Source of the DNA: Apoderus coryli
Lineage: Eukaryota > Arthropoda > Insecta > Coleoptera > Attelabidae
Direction of reading: 5' to 3'
DNA: 64,000 nucleotides
NCBI GenBank assembly: GCA_911728435.2
Contig: OU452203.1
Coordinates: 19,423,151-19,487,150 of the forward strand
Each line of letters begins with the position of its first letter. Position 1 is the first letter of the stretch. This document shows positions 46,763-57,849 of the stretch, piece after piece. The position numbers and the translations under genes are program-made. The notes beneath the pieces were generated by a model. That model was not told the origin of the DNA and made no database searches. It saw only the letters and a list, made by a program, of their open reading frames with translations.

Positions 46763-49634
46763 CAAAGATTAATCTACACAATAGATAGTCAGCGTATATG
46801 GGAAATAAAACAAAAATTGAAACTGTCTCGACACGAGCTACATCTATTAGAAAAACATGCAACCATGGAAATTGTAGATGGCGTTATATGTATTGTGTTG
46901 AAATAAAATAATCATATGGGCAATGTTAGACAAGGACGAGTATACTTTCCCCTACGAGGTGGGAGTTTGTTTTTATATTATAGGTATCATATATGTACTA
47001 CTGTGCAGCAGTGTTTTTTGTTTAAAATTATATGGTATACGTATACCTATCTACGTAAAGATTAATGTGTATGGACGAAAATAAAAGAAATTACTATAAT
47101 AGTATAAATATACAGGGCTGGTTTATTAAATGTTTTAGACAATAATTTTAAATGACTAAAATAATATTATTTTAGTCATTTAATTTTAAATTTCGGATAT
47201 AAGGATGCATCATAAAGTTATATTTAAATTAACGAAATTTGCCGTTATAGATAGGACTTCCGGTTATTACCTGATTCAGTTTTAAGGATCAAACTCAAAC
47301 AGCAGATTCAACTTGTCGTTAACATTATGAAAAAATAAATCTCAGAGGCGGGTAAATTAAAGGGGCATACAGGCGTGAAATGCTACCCTAACTTTTTTAT
47401 GCACATTTTTTGCGTGTGTTTCAATTCGGAGATGTAAAATCTAACAAATTATATACGTAATAAATGTATCCTTCTGTGATATTGATAGAAAATCATCGTT
47501 ATCGCGTAATATCGATTTTAAGAAATGTTAATATTAAAAAGGCTGTGCTTTTTACAAGTTGCTGAAGTAAATAAGGTTTGAAATTTCCAGCATGACAATA
47601 ATTATTTAAAAAAATACGGTTTCGAAATGCAGGATGTAAAAAATTAGAATTTTTAATCTGTTTTTAATGAAAATTTAAATCTATTGAGAAATATGGTTCA
47701 GGGTTTTTGTGAAATGTATTTTACTCCAAAGATTCTACTCATCGATTATAACCGAATTAATTTACTCAAAAATATCTATACTAGTAAAATAACACAATTA
47801 TCACAATTAGGTTCAAATTCTGCTACGCCGAATTGAAAAATAACTTACAGTCTCCCTAATATTGGTTTTTGTGCAATGATCATAAAACTTTAAAAAACTA
47901 ACGATTTATGTAGATTGTATTGTTAACACGTTTCGTAAAAAGCTTTAAAAACCCACCAACAGGGTGTTAAAAGTATCACGACAATAACTTTTTTCATGTT
48001 TTAACAAGTACAATCGTCTGCTTCAGATTGATCCTTAAAAACTGAATAACAGTTTCTCTATATAAAAAAATAAAACTCGTAAATATCATCCCCAAACATT
48101 TAATTTGAATACAATTACATAATACCATATTTGAAAGTAAATAAAAAAAAACAGCATTACCTAGTTTGACAGATTTGCAAATTGCAAATCAAAGTATCTA
48201 TGTATACAGGGTGTTGCATAAGTACTTGTACAAACTTTAAAGGGTGATTCTTTGACTAATTTTAAGATACAAATTTCATATGTACATGGGTCCGCTACGG
48301 CTTGGTTTTCGAGATACAGGTAGTTCAAAAAGAATATTATATTTAGGATTATATGCTTGTTCAATAGCATCGCAATTTGGTGCAATTCGGGATACAGGTG
48401 TATTGATGACACCAGAGCTGTCAAAAGAACTAATAAAAAATACGAAAAATAACAAAATACAAATATCATTCAAAAGACAACAATGCACATAATAGTCGGT
48501 ACCAAGCCAAATAGGTAGTAGGTAAATATAGATTTATTTTGTTTCGGGCTTGGGCTTGGCACCGACTTATTGTAATCAAAACTACCCACCAAACGGATAC
48601 ATTTAATTTTACGCAGATGCTCAAAATGTTAACTTTCTTTCATTAATAGAGACCTGTGAAGTGAGCTTACCTCTTACGCCCACGTATTAAGTACTAAGTT
48701 TCAGTTATCAGTTATAATTTTTTATTTTCCAAGAAAGCGAAACGAGATATTTAAAACGGCATTGCGCCGCCCTCATGTATACCTCCGGGGGCGGCATCGA
48801 AAATCGCTACACGTCACAAACTTGTAAATGCTTAGAACTACCCCTATATCAAATTTCTATTTTCTATCTTTTTTGTTTCATACCCAAAGCCCTATTCCTA
48901 CCGAACTTATTATTTACCCCAAGAAACATTAAAAAGAAGTAAAATTTAAGTACCTAAACCGATAAAGTGGAACTTATACCTGAAGAAAAGACAGACTATT
49001 ATAATAGGTATACCTAATATAATATAGGTAGCACTGATAATTTTTTTATTATAGGTATTATAAGATCTACAACAATCTTGTTACATCTTTGCCACATTGT
49101 CTACGTGAAATATTTAGTCAAAAGTATGTTTCTATCTAAAAGCTTTTCATTTAACGATTGTTCGCCACTGATCATGGGACTGGTCTAGTCTTGAAACATG
49201 TATGACATGGATTAAATATTATTATATTAAATTTAATTCATAGAGATTAGGCTTTTATTTCAATACTGTACTTGTAATAAATCACCCTGTGTGTTTCTTT
49301 TACCGACGAATTGGCAACAGCACGACACACACCACATTCGCTTGTTTTTTTTTCTACCCTCCCTGCGTATCCCCTCCAGATTAATACAGAATTTCATCAA
49401 TTTCTCTCTCTGACAATACAGCATTGCCGGTGCATATCTGTTGCAAATGATCTAAATAATTGTTATACGTTGCGTTTTGTTTTTGATATTAATAAACTAC
49501 AAAACGGTTTCTGGCTGTGACAATACTGCTCTATGCTTTACACGCTAGTCTACGCCACGTAGTGGCAGGCATACTTAGAGATGTTCTGATTTTAATGCAT
49601 TGGGCTGACTATCTATTGTGTAGATTAATCTTTG
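46763..49634. mobile_element. 2.87-kb nonautonomous TIR element
   Basis: Perfect 31-bp terminal inverted repeats (46763-46793 and 49604-49634, starting CAAAGATTAATCTACACAAT) are flanked by an exact 7-bp duplication CTTAAAC (46756-46762 and 49635-49641). No transposase domain was recognised inside. The interior holds inverted segments (47265-47330 against 47995-48053), a 36-bp perfect palindrome, and a 15-bp stem hairpin AGTCGGTACCAAGCC (48492) against GGCTTGGCACCGACT (48553). A 7-bp duplication is unusual, so superfamily is left open. An inverted copy of the right 520 bp is at 63.4 kb. Confidence 0.75.
47148..47183. repeat. 36-bp perfect palindrome
   Basis: Eighteen bases, TTAAATGACTAAAATAAT, are followed directly by their exact complement with no spacer. 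It lies inside the 2.87-kb TIR element. Such palindromes can extrude as cruciforms. Confidence 0.9.
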
Positions 49635-49639
49635 CTTAA
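49116..49639. repeat. right end of TIR element, inverted copy at 63.4 kb
   Basis: About 520 bp match the reverse complement of 63377-63897 closely, including the terminal repeat. The block includes a hammerhead-like fossil at 49166-49205: CACTGATCATGG, then the hairpin GACT-GGTCT-AGTC, then GAAACATGTATG. Confidence 0.9.
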
Positions 49640-49822
49640 ACTTATGCCATATTCATATGTATATACTCACCGATATCCTTTCTCCATTCTCTCGAACTAT
49701 TCGCTCGCCGCGCTGTGGCATATTGAAATGCTAGTTTATTGTGGCCAAGTAAGAAATAGGTACTCACATAATATAATTTTGACGTGTATTTTAAAAGACA
49801 TCAACGTAGTCCTTATTCTAAG

Positions 49823-50014
49823 TGTTTTTGATAATAATGGACTGTATTAATATAAATTCTTATTAACTTTTTATTCATCAATAATTGACATTTTACAAAA
49901 TTATTCTGACATTACATTTCTTATTTTGACAACATGACAAAACATTAATCATGACTACTAGAAAATTAAATATCTATTAATGTTATAATTCCAAGAGATA
50001 ATTAATCTTTAACA
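49823..50014 (-). repeat. BEL/Pao 3' LTR
   Basis: 192 bp, same sequence as 55657-55848. Preceded by the duplication CTAAG. Confidence 0.95.
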
Positions 50015-50165
50015 TATAGCCCGCCTTGAAGCATTGATGAAAATGCTTCAAAAACATCAAACAATTATAATAAGCAATACAACTCTTTCATTCACACCTT
50101 GAAACTATGGCTTGCAATTATTCCTTTACCATTCCTTAAAACTATAGCTAATTACTAGAAAACTA

Positions 50166-53100
50166 CTAAGCTACACATTCTGGTAATGGTAGAATACACA
50201 CACGATTAGCTGCTCGTTTCACAATATTTCCACTTGCAAGTCTAACACTAATTACACGTGTAATACCATCTGTCCCTTGGTGAAGTTCAGTAATTCGACC
50301 TAGAGGCCAATTTGCTGTAGGCGCATTGTCTTCTTTGATAAGAACCAACGTATCGACTTTCAATAACTTATGTGAATTTAATTTCCACTTTACTCGAGAC
50401 TGAAGTTCACCTATATATTCCTTGTACCACCTAGCCCAATAAGGCTGCGTTTGTGCTTGTAGTTTTTGCCATAATTTGAGTCTATTTTCTGGTACATTTA
50501 TTATATCCATTTCAGGAAGAGCCGTTACTTGTCTTCCTATCAAAAAATGTGCCGGTGTTAATGCCGACATATCATTTGGATCATCACTAATCGGGCAAAG
50601 AGGACGTGAATTTAATACGCCTTCAACTCTAGTTAGTACAGTTGCAAGTTCTTCAAACGTCAACGGAGTGGCTCCAATCACACGTTTGATATGATATTTC
50701 GAACTTTTGATTCCTGCTTCCCATATGCCTCCAAATGTTGGAGAATTTGCAGGTGTAAATCTCCATTCAATATCATCACTTACTAACTTATTTGCAATAA
50801 AAGTACAATGTTTATTCAAAAAATCAGACACTGCAGAAAGCTCATTCTTGGCTCCAATATAATTTGAACCGTTGTCAGAGAAAATAATTTTAGGTTTACC
50901 CCGACGACTTACAAAACGATTCAGTGCCGCCATAAAAGCTTCCGTGGTGAGCTCTGAAACTAATTCAAGATGCACAGCTTTGGTGCTCATACAAACAAAA
51001 ATACATATATAAGATTTAACTATTTTAGGATTTCTAGTTTTTCTGTCCTTTAAATAAAAAGGACCGCCAAAATCGGTACCTACATTCAAGAATGGTGAAA
51101 AATTATTTACTCTTATATTTGGTAAGTCACCCATTAGATACTGATTCCCTTTCGGTTGAGCCTTAAAACAAGTAACACATTGATTTACAATTTTCTTACA
51201 GGAATTACGTCCTGAAATTATCCAATACCTTTCTCTAAGTGAGCATAACAGCATTTGTACTCCACAATGTAACAACCGGACATGTTCACTCCTTATAATA
51301 ATATCTGTAAGAAGGCAACCCTTTGGTAAAATAAGAGGATGTTTTTTATCATACTTGACAGCTGCATTTTTTAATCTACCTCCAACACGAAGAACATCAT
51401 CTTTTAAAATTGGATTTAACGATAAAATTTTACTTTTTTTATGTAATTGCTTACTATTTATTAACCTACTGTAATCATCATTGAAATATCTTATTTGGGT
51501 GTATTTAATTAAACCAATTTCCGCTTTGCTAATTTCACTAGGTAAAAGTGAGCCTCTGATTTGCTGGCTTTTATTTTTACAATTATTTATAAAACGAAAT
51601 ACATATGCAAGTACGTATAAAATTTTACTATAGGATGAAAATTTATTTATTAATCTTTCTAAGATACTCGAATCCTGCATTATGGATAAATTCACTGATC
51701 GTGTTTCAGGAATTTCAGACAGCATATTATTTGATTCTTGTACATCCCATAAACTATTATTTTTTGTAAACCACTCTGGTCCATGCCACCATAAGTGACA
51801 AGTTTTTAAAAATAATACCGATACACCACGTGATAACAAATCAGCTGGATTTTCATTAGTTTTAACATGATTCCAGTTGTTGTTACCACTAAGTTCTTGA
51901 ATTTCGCTAATACGATTTGCTACAAAAGTTTTGAATTTTGATGGCGAATTCCTGATCCAACACAATACAATTGTTGAATCGCACCAGTAATAGATATTTT
52001 TAAATTGAATATCTAATGATTTCATGGTGGCATTCATTAAATTTGCCAACAGTAATGCTCCACATAATTCCAACCTAGGAAGACTGATTTGTTTTATAGG
52101 TGCTACTCTTGATTTCGCGTTTACTAAATGACTGATATAACTTCCATCAAGTTGCAGACACCGTACATAAATACACGCACCGTATGCTTTAGTAGATGCA
52201 TCACTAAATCCGTGAATCTCTACTGATCTATATTTATTAAATATTGCTTGCCGCGAAATATTTAAATCATTTATTATAACTAGTTCATTGTAAAATTCTT
52301 GCCAACTATTACCAATTTCATCAGACAAAATAGCATCCCAGTCGTATTTAAGTTTCCATAGTTCTTGAATAATTAACTTCGCTCTAATAATTATAGGGCC
52401 TAGTAACCCTAACGGATCAAATAATTGACATATAGTGGATAAAATCGTGCGTTTGGTTACTTTAGTACTGGCTCTATTTTCTAGCGTAAATTTATATTTG
52501 ATTAAATCATTATTAGAATCCCAAAAAATGCCTAGCGTTTTATTTTGTTCATTTATTCCAAGATCTAAAATACTAGCCGCTAGAGTTCTATCAACGTTAA
52601 AACTGAATAATATATCTTTATCATTACATAGCCATTTCCTTAAATCAAAACCAGAATCGCTAAATAATTGAGTCAAAACGCGTTGATTATTTAAAATCTC
52701 ACGGCTTGTATCTGCTCCTGTAAGTAGATCATCCCTATAAAAATCGCGCTTGATAATTTGACTAACATCTGGGTACATTTTTTCATTATCTAAAGCTATC
52801 TGGAATAAACAACGTACCGCCAAATACGGAGCTGAGGAAGTACCATAAGTAACGGTGTTCAGCTGAAAATATTCTAATGGTTTTTCAGCAGAATCACGCC
52901 AAATAATTTTCTGATATTTCCTTTCATTTTCATTAATTAGGATTTGCCTATACATTTTAGAAATATCTGCAGTCATAACATAATTGTATTTTCTGAAACG
53001 CGTTAAAATTGAAAATAAATCTTCTTGTAATCTGGGACCTACAAACTGAACGTCATTAAGTGACAATCCAGAATCTGTTTTTGAACTAGCATCGAAAACG

Positions 53101-55436
53101 CAGCGACATTTTGTCGTAAGACTATCTTCTTTTATAATAGCATGATGAGGCATAAAATATCCATCGCCTTCATTAGCCGTATCGAGTTTAGTCATATGAC
53201 CTAATTTTTCATATTCAGTCATAAATTTAGTATATTCTAATTTCAACTTAGAATCCCTATTCAACCTCTTTTCTAACTGATAGAATCGTTTCAGGGCTAT
53301 ATCAAATGAATATCCTAAATTTGCTAATAACTTTTTAAAAGGCATATTTACCTGAAACCTACCTTCAGCGTTTTTTTGAGTTGTTTCTAAAAAGTATTTT
53401 TCACAATACTTTTCACTATCAGACATAATTAATTTATTCGTGGGTATTTCTTCTAATTCCCAAAATTTAACTAAACTCTTGTTAATTCTATCAAACTCAG
53501 AATTAACTAATAAACTATTCACACAATACATTGAATTATTATTTGCTGCAGAATATAACACAATATTGCCAGCTACAATCCATCCAAAAATAGAATTATA
53601 AAGAATTGGTAAATCCTTGCCCAAAACTTTACGTTCATTACCTAATATTAACCAGAACATATCACTGCCCAACAGCATGTCAATATCTCCGGTAACATTA
53701 AAATCAGGATCGGCCAACCTTATATCCTTGGGAATTACAATTTTATCTTTTGAAAATGATAGTGTTGGCAATTTCTCTGTTATTTTTGGCAAAATAAAAC
53801 AATTATTGCTACTTTGAAAACTGTTGTAGCACGACATTATATCTAAAGAAATTTTATAATTGATATGTGTAATTGACTGACTTACACCTTTTATTACATG
53901 GTTCGTTTTAATTGTAGGTAAATCCAACTCTTTTAATAATTTTTCAGAAATAAAATTACTCTGGGAACCACTATCCAGTAATGCCCTACATTTAATTATT
54001 TTATTTTTCCCTTTAACCTTAATTATTGCAGTAGATAATAAAACCTGTGAAATATCGCAAGCATTGGCAACAGTGCACTCTGTTGAATGGTTATTCAAAA
54101 TGTTAACATTTTTATCTACAGCATTTTGTAAATCCTTGTTTTCAGGAATCTGTTGTAAAGCCACTGACCTTTCGGCTGCATTTGAGTTAACATTTTTTGT
54201 TCCAACATTCTCTAAATGTAGCAAATTATTATGTGCTCGATGACACTTACTATATTTTCGAGCCTTACATTTCATAAAATTATGATTTGGTCGTAAACAA
54301 TTAATACATAATTTTAATTGCCTTACAGCCTCTATGCGAGCTTCTATCGATAATTTAAGAAAGTTCTCACAATAATAAATAGCATGAACCTTCTTACAAT
54401 AATAACATTCTAATTTACCTTGGTGAGTATTATTGTTACTTGTGGATGCAAGGCTGCTACTACTCTGTTTTTTCCTGTCTGACTTTGAATGCGATGGCTG
54501 ACATACATTAGCTTCAAATTGCGTAACTTCTAATTTATGTAGCACCTCGCACTTTCTTTTAAGAAATTCACGCATATTAGTCATACTTGGAACCTTTAAG
54601 TTATATTGATATGACTCCCAGTCTCTGCGAGTCACATGATCAAATTTCGTAGCTAGCAAATAAATAATTAAACGATCCCATGTATCTGTTTTTTCACCAA
54701 GGCTTTCCAAAGAATATAAATTTTTTGTGATTGAATCGTAAAGTTTACGTAATTCAATATGAGATTCTTTTTTTAACTCAGGATATTGAAATATATCCTT
54801 AATATGATTATGAATCAGTAAACCTTTATTCTCGTAAGTTTCAACCAAAAAGTTCCAAGCAGAATTATAATTATTACCTTGTCTATTCATAGATTTTAAT
54901 TTATCTTTAACATCATCAACTAAAGCGTTACGCAAATAATAGTATTTACGACTATCCGACAAGGAATCATTACTATCTACTAAATCTAAAAATGCCTCTT
55001 TGAATTCAAGCCAATTTTCATAATTACCATTGAATGTAGGTATCTGAATTGGGGGTAAATCGTCGTTATTTACCTTAGAGGAAGGAACAGAATGAGTGGA
55101 ATTATTAGAACATTCTAAAGAATCAACCTTCTTAGTGAATGAATTACATAGAACCTTAATATCACTAACTAACTTAAAATAAACTTTCTCAAAATGCTCA
55201 AACTCAGTGTCCTCCTCATTTTCAGATTCTTCATTTGCTTCTAAACATTTAATTTGCAACTGTACCTTCTCAAAACTTTCCAAGACTGGTTCAATCTTTT
55301 TCAGTCTTTCCTGAAGATCATAATACGTGCTTTCATTTACAGCATTTACATCAATGGTAGCAACATAATTTATACAACGAGTTAAGGCCGATTTTAAACT
55401 CCTCTTTTGAGTTTTTAAATTATTCAATTCGGTCAT
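50166..55436 (-). CDS. BEL/Pao gag-pol polyprotein, intact
   Basis: A single 1756-residue frame carries all functions for reverse transcription and integration of the element. The Gag region at about 120-300 resembles DUF1759. Two zinc knuckles are CYYCKKVHAIYYC (344-356) and CINCLRPNHNFMKC (377-390). An aspartic protease has LLDSGS (486-491). Reverse transcriptase spans about 740-960 with MTADISKMYRQI and YRDD (900-903). A Pao-type region and RNase H follow (HGFSDASTKAYGACIY near 1075; D at about 1153 in WCDST). Integrase has the HHCC finger (H1385, H1390, C1420, C1423) and DDE residues D1454, D1521 and E1573. The C-terminus resembles DUF5641. No env is present. All catalytic motifs are intact, so the protein should be functional if expressed. 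The family is classed as Belpaoviridae by virologists. Confidence 0.96.
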   Translation of the reverse strand: MTELNNLKTQKRSLKSALTRCINYVATIDVNAVNESTYYDLQERLKKIEPVLESFEKVQLQIKCLEANEESENEEDTEFEHFEKVYFKLVSDIKVLCNSFTKKVDSLECSNNSTHSVPSSKVNNDDLPPIQIPTFNGNYENWLEFKEAFLDLVDSNDSLSDSRKYYYLRNALVDDVKDKLKSMNRQGNNYNSAWNFLVETYENKGLLIHNHIKDIFQYPELKKESHIELRKLYDSITKNLYSLESLGEKTDTWDRLIIYLLATKFDHVTRRDWESYQYNLKVPSMTNMREFLKRKCEVLHKLEVTQFEANVCQPSHSKSDRKKQSSSSLASTSNNNTHQGKLECYYCKKVHAIYYCENFLKLSIEARIEAVRQLKLCINCLRPNHNFMKCKARKYSKCHRAHNNLLHLENVGTKNVNSNAAERSVALQQIPENKDLQNAVDKNVNILNNHSTECTVANACDISQVLLSTAIIKVKGKNKIIKCRALLDSGSQSNFISEKLLKELDLPTIKTNHVIKGVSQSITHINYKISLDIMSCYNSFQSSNNCFILPKITEKLPTLSFSKDKIVIPKDIRLADPDFNVTGDIDMLLGSDMFWLILGNERKVLGKDLPILYNSIFGWIVAGNIVLYSAANNNSMYCVNSLLVNSEFDRINKSLVKFWELEEIPTNKLIMSDSEKYCEKYFLETTQKNAEGRFQVNMPFKKLLANLGYSFDIALKRFYQLEKRLNRDSKLKLEYTKFMTEYEKLGHMTKLDTANEGDGYFMPHHAIIKEDSLTTKCRCVFDASSKTDSGLSLNDVQFVGPRLQEDLFSILTRFRKYNYVMTADISKMYRQILINENERKYQKIIWRDSAEKPLEYFQLNTVTYGTSSAPYLAVRCLFQIALDNEKMYPDVSQIIKRDFYRDDLLTGADTSREILNNQRVLTQLFSDSGFDLRKWLCNDKDILFSFNVDRTLAASILDLGINEQNKTLGIFWDSNNDLIKYKFTLENRASTKVTKRTILSTICQLFDPLGLLGPIIIRAKLIIQELWKLKYDWDAILSDEIGNSWQEFYNELVIINDLNISRQAIFNKYRSVEIHGFSDASTKAYGACIYVRCLQLDGSYISHLVNAKSRVAPIKQISLPRLELCGALLLANLMNATMKSLDIQFKNIYYWCDSTIVLCWIRNSPSKFKTFVANRISEIQELSGNNNWNHVKTNENPADLLSRGVSVLFLKTCHLWWHGPEWFTKNNSLWDVQESNNMLSEIPETRSVNLSIMQDSSILERLINKFSSYSKILYVLAYVFRFINNCKNKSQQIRGSLLPSEISKAEIGLIKYTQIRYFNDDYSRLINSKQLHKKSKILSLNPILKDDVLRVGGRLKNAAVKYDKKHPLILPKGCLLTDIIIRSEHVRLLHCGVQMLLCSLRERYWIISGRNSCKKIVNQCVTCFKAQPKGNQYLMGDLPNIRVNNFSPFLNVGTDFGGPFYLKDRKTRNPKIVKSYICIFVCMSTKAVHLELVSELTTEAFMAALNRFVSRRGKPKIIFSDNGSNYIGAKNELSAVSDFLNKHCTFIANKLVSDDIEWRFTPANSPTFGGIWEAGIKSSKYHIKRVIGATPLTFEELATVLTRVEGVLNSRPLCPISDDPNDMSALTPAHFLIGRQVTALPEMDIINVPENRLKLWQKLQAQTQPYWARWYKEYIGELQSRVKWKLNSHKLLKVDTLVLIKEDNAPTANWPLGRITELHQGTDGITRVISVRLASGNIVKRAANRVCILPLPECVA

Positions 55437-55638
55437 AATTACTATTATGGAGCATCAAAAATGGTATAACTATTAATTCAGACTGGCGATTAGCATATTG
55501 TAGTGGCAATTACCTTATAATATGTCTTCCGTTTCTTCGCACTGAAGTCTGCACAATATTGCCGATTTACTGATTGACAAATATACCTTTCTCGATTCAA
55601 TTAATGAATTTCCTTAGTAAAACACTAGCTGAATCCAA

Positions 55639-55656
55639 TCCGGTTCGCTGGACCAA
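55639..55656 (-). other. BEL/Pao tRNA primer-binding site
   Basis: Directly inside the 5' LTR, the - strand reads TTGGTCCAGCGAACCGG. The TGG start pairs with the CCA end of a tRNA. The tRNA species was not identified. Confidence 0.65.
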
Positions 55657-55848
55657 TGTTTTTGATAATAATGGACTGTATTAATATAAATTCTTATTAA
55701 CTTTTTATTCATCAATAATTGACATTTTACAAAATTATTCTGACATTACATTTCTTATTTTGACAACATGACAAAACATTAATCATGACTACTAGAAAAT
55801 TAAATATCTATTAATGTTATAATTCCAAGAGATAATTAATCTTTAACA
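55657..55848 (-). repeat. BEL/Pao 5' LTR
   Basis: 192 bp, TGTTTTTGATAATAATGG to CTTTAACA on the + strand. Same sequence as the other LTR as far as can be read. Confidence 0.95.
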
Positions 55849-55853
55849 CTAAG

Positions 55854-56929
55854 GTCTAACAGCATTAGAATTTTAAAAATACGATGTTTACGGTTGCGAT
55901 TAAAACTATCCTGTTGCTGTATGGGTTTTGACTGTTATCGTGGATTCTCTTGAGTATAGGGTCAGTATGTGGTTTGGTCTGGACACTGGGCGCATTCAGA
56001 GCGGCTTAGCCGCTGGAATTCTATGAGAGCGGACCTTTCTGAATACACCGCTAAGAGAAATCAGCTGTAAAATGTGCCTAAAATATTAAAGCTGCCCATA
56101 AAAATAGGTTATGTTCTTAAAATCTTGGAACTAACGCTAACTTCAGCGTGGCATTTAGCTGGCAGTGCTGAAAAATTAGTGTGCCGTTTGAATGCGCCCA
56201 TTGCCTTTTTGATACTTCCACAGAATAGCAAACTGGTGTCAATTCTTGAAAACCCGGGGAGTAGGCCGATCAAGAAAAGAGAGGCACAGAGTACTAAATT
56301 AGCACAGCATTGCCCCGTTCTCTCACAAGTCTATAACCGTTAGGATTCTATGCATATTGTTGTTGACGATAACAGACTCTTGCGAGAACAAAGGTTTACT
56401 CGCAGGTTTTCAGGATTTGACATTGGTGGTGGAGCCATAATTGAGTATTGAGTTAGAGTTTTACTGTTTACATTCTTGTGTGTGTACATATCGTACGTAG
56501 GTATTAGCGTTCATGGTGTATAGGATATTACGCAATTTTGGTCCCTTTTTGGCAAATAAAAGTATTTCTTATAATTAAAAGTGGCATGATATGGTGATTG
56601 CAGGTTAAAAGGGGGGATTCAGTTGAAATAACGTTAATCAAAGTGTCTGTTAACTTGCACTTTTCTACATTACTTATAATAGAAAATATACTCACATACA
56701 TTTAACATAAAAGTCTAGTTGATGCATTTTAAATAACGAATTTTTATTGTCAGTATATTAGAGCAACAGCTATATGGCTTCTAGCCAGAAGTCAGAGCTA
56801 TTGGGTGTCAGTTCCAAATATCCACGATTAAAATTGCTGACAAGAAAATAAGTTGATGAAACTAAATCTAAACACATTTTTTCTCTTTGTTAACGTTTAT
56901 GTGTCTACTATAATACATAGTAGACTTAC
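55854..56929. other. no firm gene
   Basis: A + strand frame at 56074-56343 (TLTSAWHLAGSAEKLVCRL) weakly recalls the Cys/His end of LINE polyproteins, but the cysteines are missing. Nothing else was recognised. Confidence 0.35.
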
Positions 56930-57010
56930 CTGTCTAATACCTTTATGCGTAATCTGTGTACGCCAGCAAATTCGGATGCAATTTTGCTTCAGCAGTCTTA
57001 CGTCTATAAC
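56930..57010 (-). CDS. possible second exon of the 57.8-kb gene
   Basis: An 81-nt block sits between a strong acceptor, TATATTTTTAG, and a consensus donor, ACAG|GTAAGT. Joined in phase to the exon at 57.8 kb, it reads YRRKTAEAKLHPNLLAYTDY and then meets a TAA. Only phase 0 is fully open (VIDVRLLKQNCIRICWRTQI). So either the protein ends here, the exon is alternative or regulatory, or it belongs to a different first exon. Confidence 0.4.
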
Positions 57011-57776
57011 CTAAAAATATAAGTACAAACATTTGTAATTGCTATGCTACAATCACAGCTAACATACACACATATGTTAGGTATCTTAGCTGTGCTACAA
57101 TTTTGTTAAAAAATTATTTGCCACACTAGGTCAGGAACACTCATATTCATATAGTTTTTAGTTTGCTATACATTCCCGCTAACCGTGGGGCATTCTTTTC
57201 CGGTTCCGGACTGTTTCCTGGGGCGCCGTCTTTCGCCCAACCTCAAAACGTTTGATTGAATGTATTTTCGTGTTGATAAAACGTTTATTTTCCCTTACGT
57301 TTCCTATATTTGTTTTTATCATTTGTATAACCGAGGTACCTACTTGTACAATTTTAATAGGTTAAACCGCAGAAAGCTCAACTCAAAGGTTTTCTGTCAA
57401 ATCAGAGACTGTAAGGGTCCATGTATACGAGATCGAACTTACAATTATACCAAGTTAGCTATTCCTCGGTATCACAATTTGTCGCTAAAGCGTGGTATTT
57501 TCGAATTGCCGTTCTGTTTTTGTCAGATTTTATTGCCCTTTATTGAGGATATATTTCTATTATTGTTGCATACGAAAATCTTATGATACATGCCTGGGGT
57601 GCATTTACACATTCCACTATAGTATAGGATAATATAGTTTTCTGTTTTCTTCTACTTAATTTTGTTTATTGAACTTTAATATTTAAATTTGTTTTTGGCC
57701 TTAATATTAAGAATCTTCCATAAGACTGTTTCCCAAGTACCAAACTAGAATAAACATAATCCCTAGCTAAACTTAC

Positions 57777-57849
57777 CTGTACGTGAATCGAGAACTGTCG
57801 ATTTAGAACGCCATGAAGTGCCACTCTCTTCCTCTAAGCGTGAATCCAT
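57777..57849 (-). CDS. probable first coding exon of an unrecognised gene
   Basis: The ATG at 57849 opens MDSRLEEESGTSWRSKSTVL and continues DSRT to a strong donor, ACAG|GTAAGT, leaving phase 1. Context before the ATG (GATAAAATGG) is favourable. I do not recognise the protein. The likely promoter lies in the 57.9-58.7 kb interval. If the gene extends left, the BEL/Pao element may sit in one of its introns. Confidence 0.4.

Larger units (their letters stand above)
49823..55848 (-). mobile_element. complete BEL/Pao LTR retrotransposon
   Basis: Two 192-bp LTRs, TG...CA, appear identical by eye and flank a single open gag-pol frame. The insertion is bounded by the 5-bp duplication CTAAG (49818-49822 and 55849-55853), normal for BEL/Pao. 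The element reads on the - strand, so its 5' LTR is 55657-55848. Just inside that LTR is TTGGTCCAGCGAACCGG, a tRNA primer-binding site of the TGG type. Before the 3' LTR is a purine-rich AAGGCGGGCTATA. Identical LTRs and an unbroken frame point to a very recent insertion that may be mobile. Confidence 0.96.

Noticed and set aside
48280..48492. Overlapping open frames on both strands near 48.3 kb
   Set aside because: Inside the TIR element, no domain, and open on both strands at once; probably repeat sequence.
46756..49641. piggyBac assignment of the TIR element because TTAA borders all ends
   Set aside because: The exact duplication is CTTAAAC, and the two bases between TTAA and the shared end differ between left and right, which does not fit a TTAA element.
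56074..56343. Open frame of 89 codons with a vague LINE C-terminal look
   Set aside because: The cysteines and histidine that define the motif are not in place.
57260..57586. Open frame of 108 codons on the + strand
   Set aside because: Tyr/Phe/Leu-rich translation typical of AT-rich non-coding DNA, with no motif or splice context.
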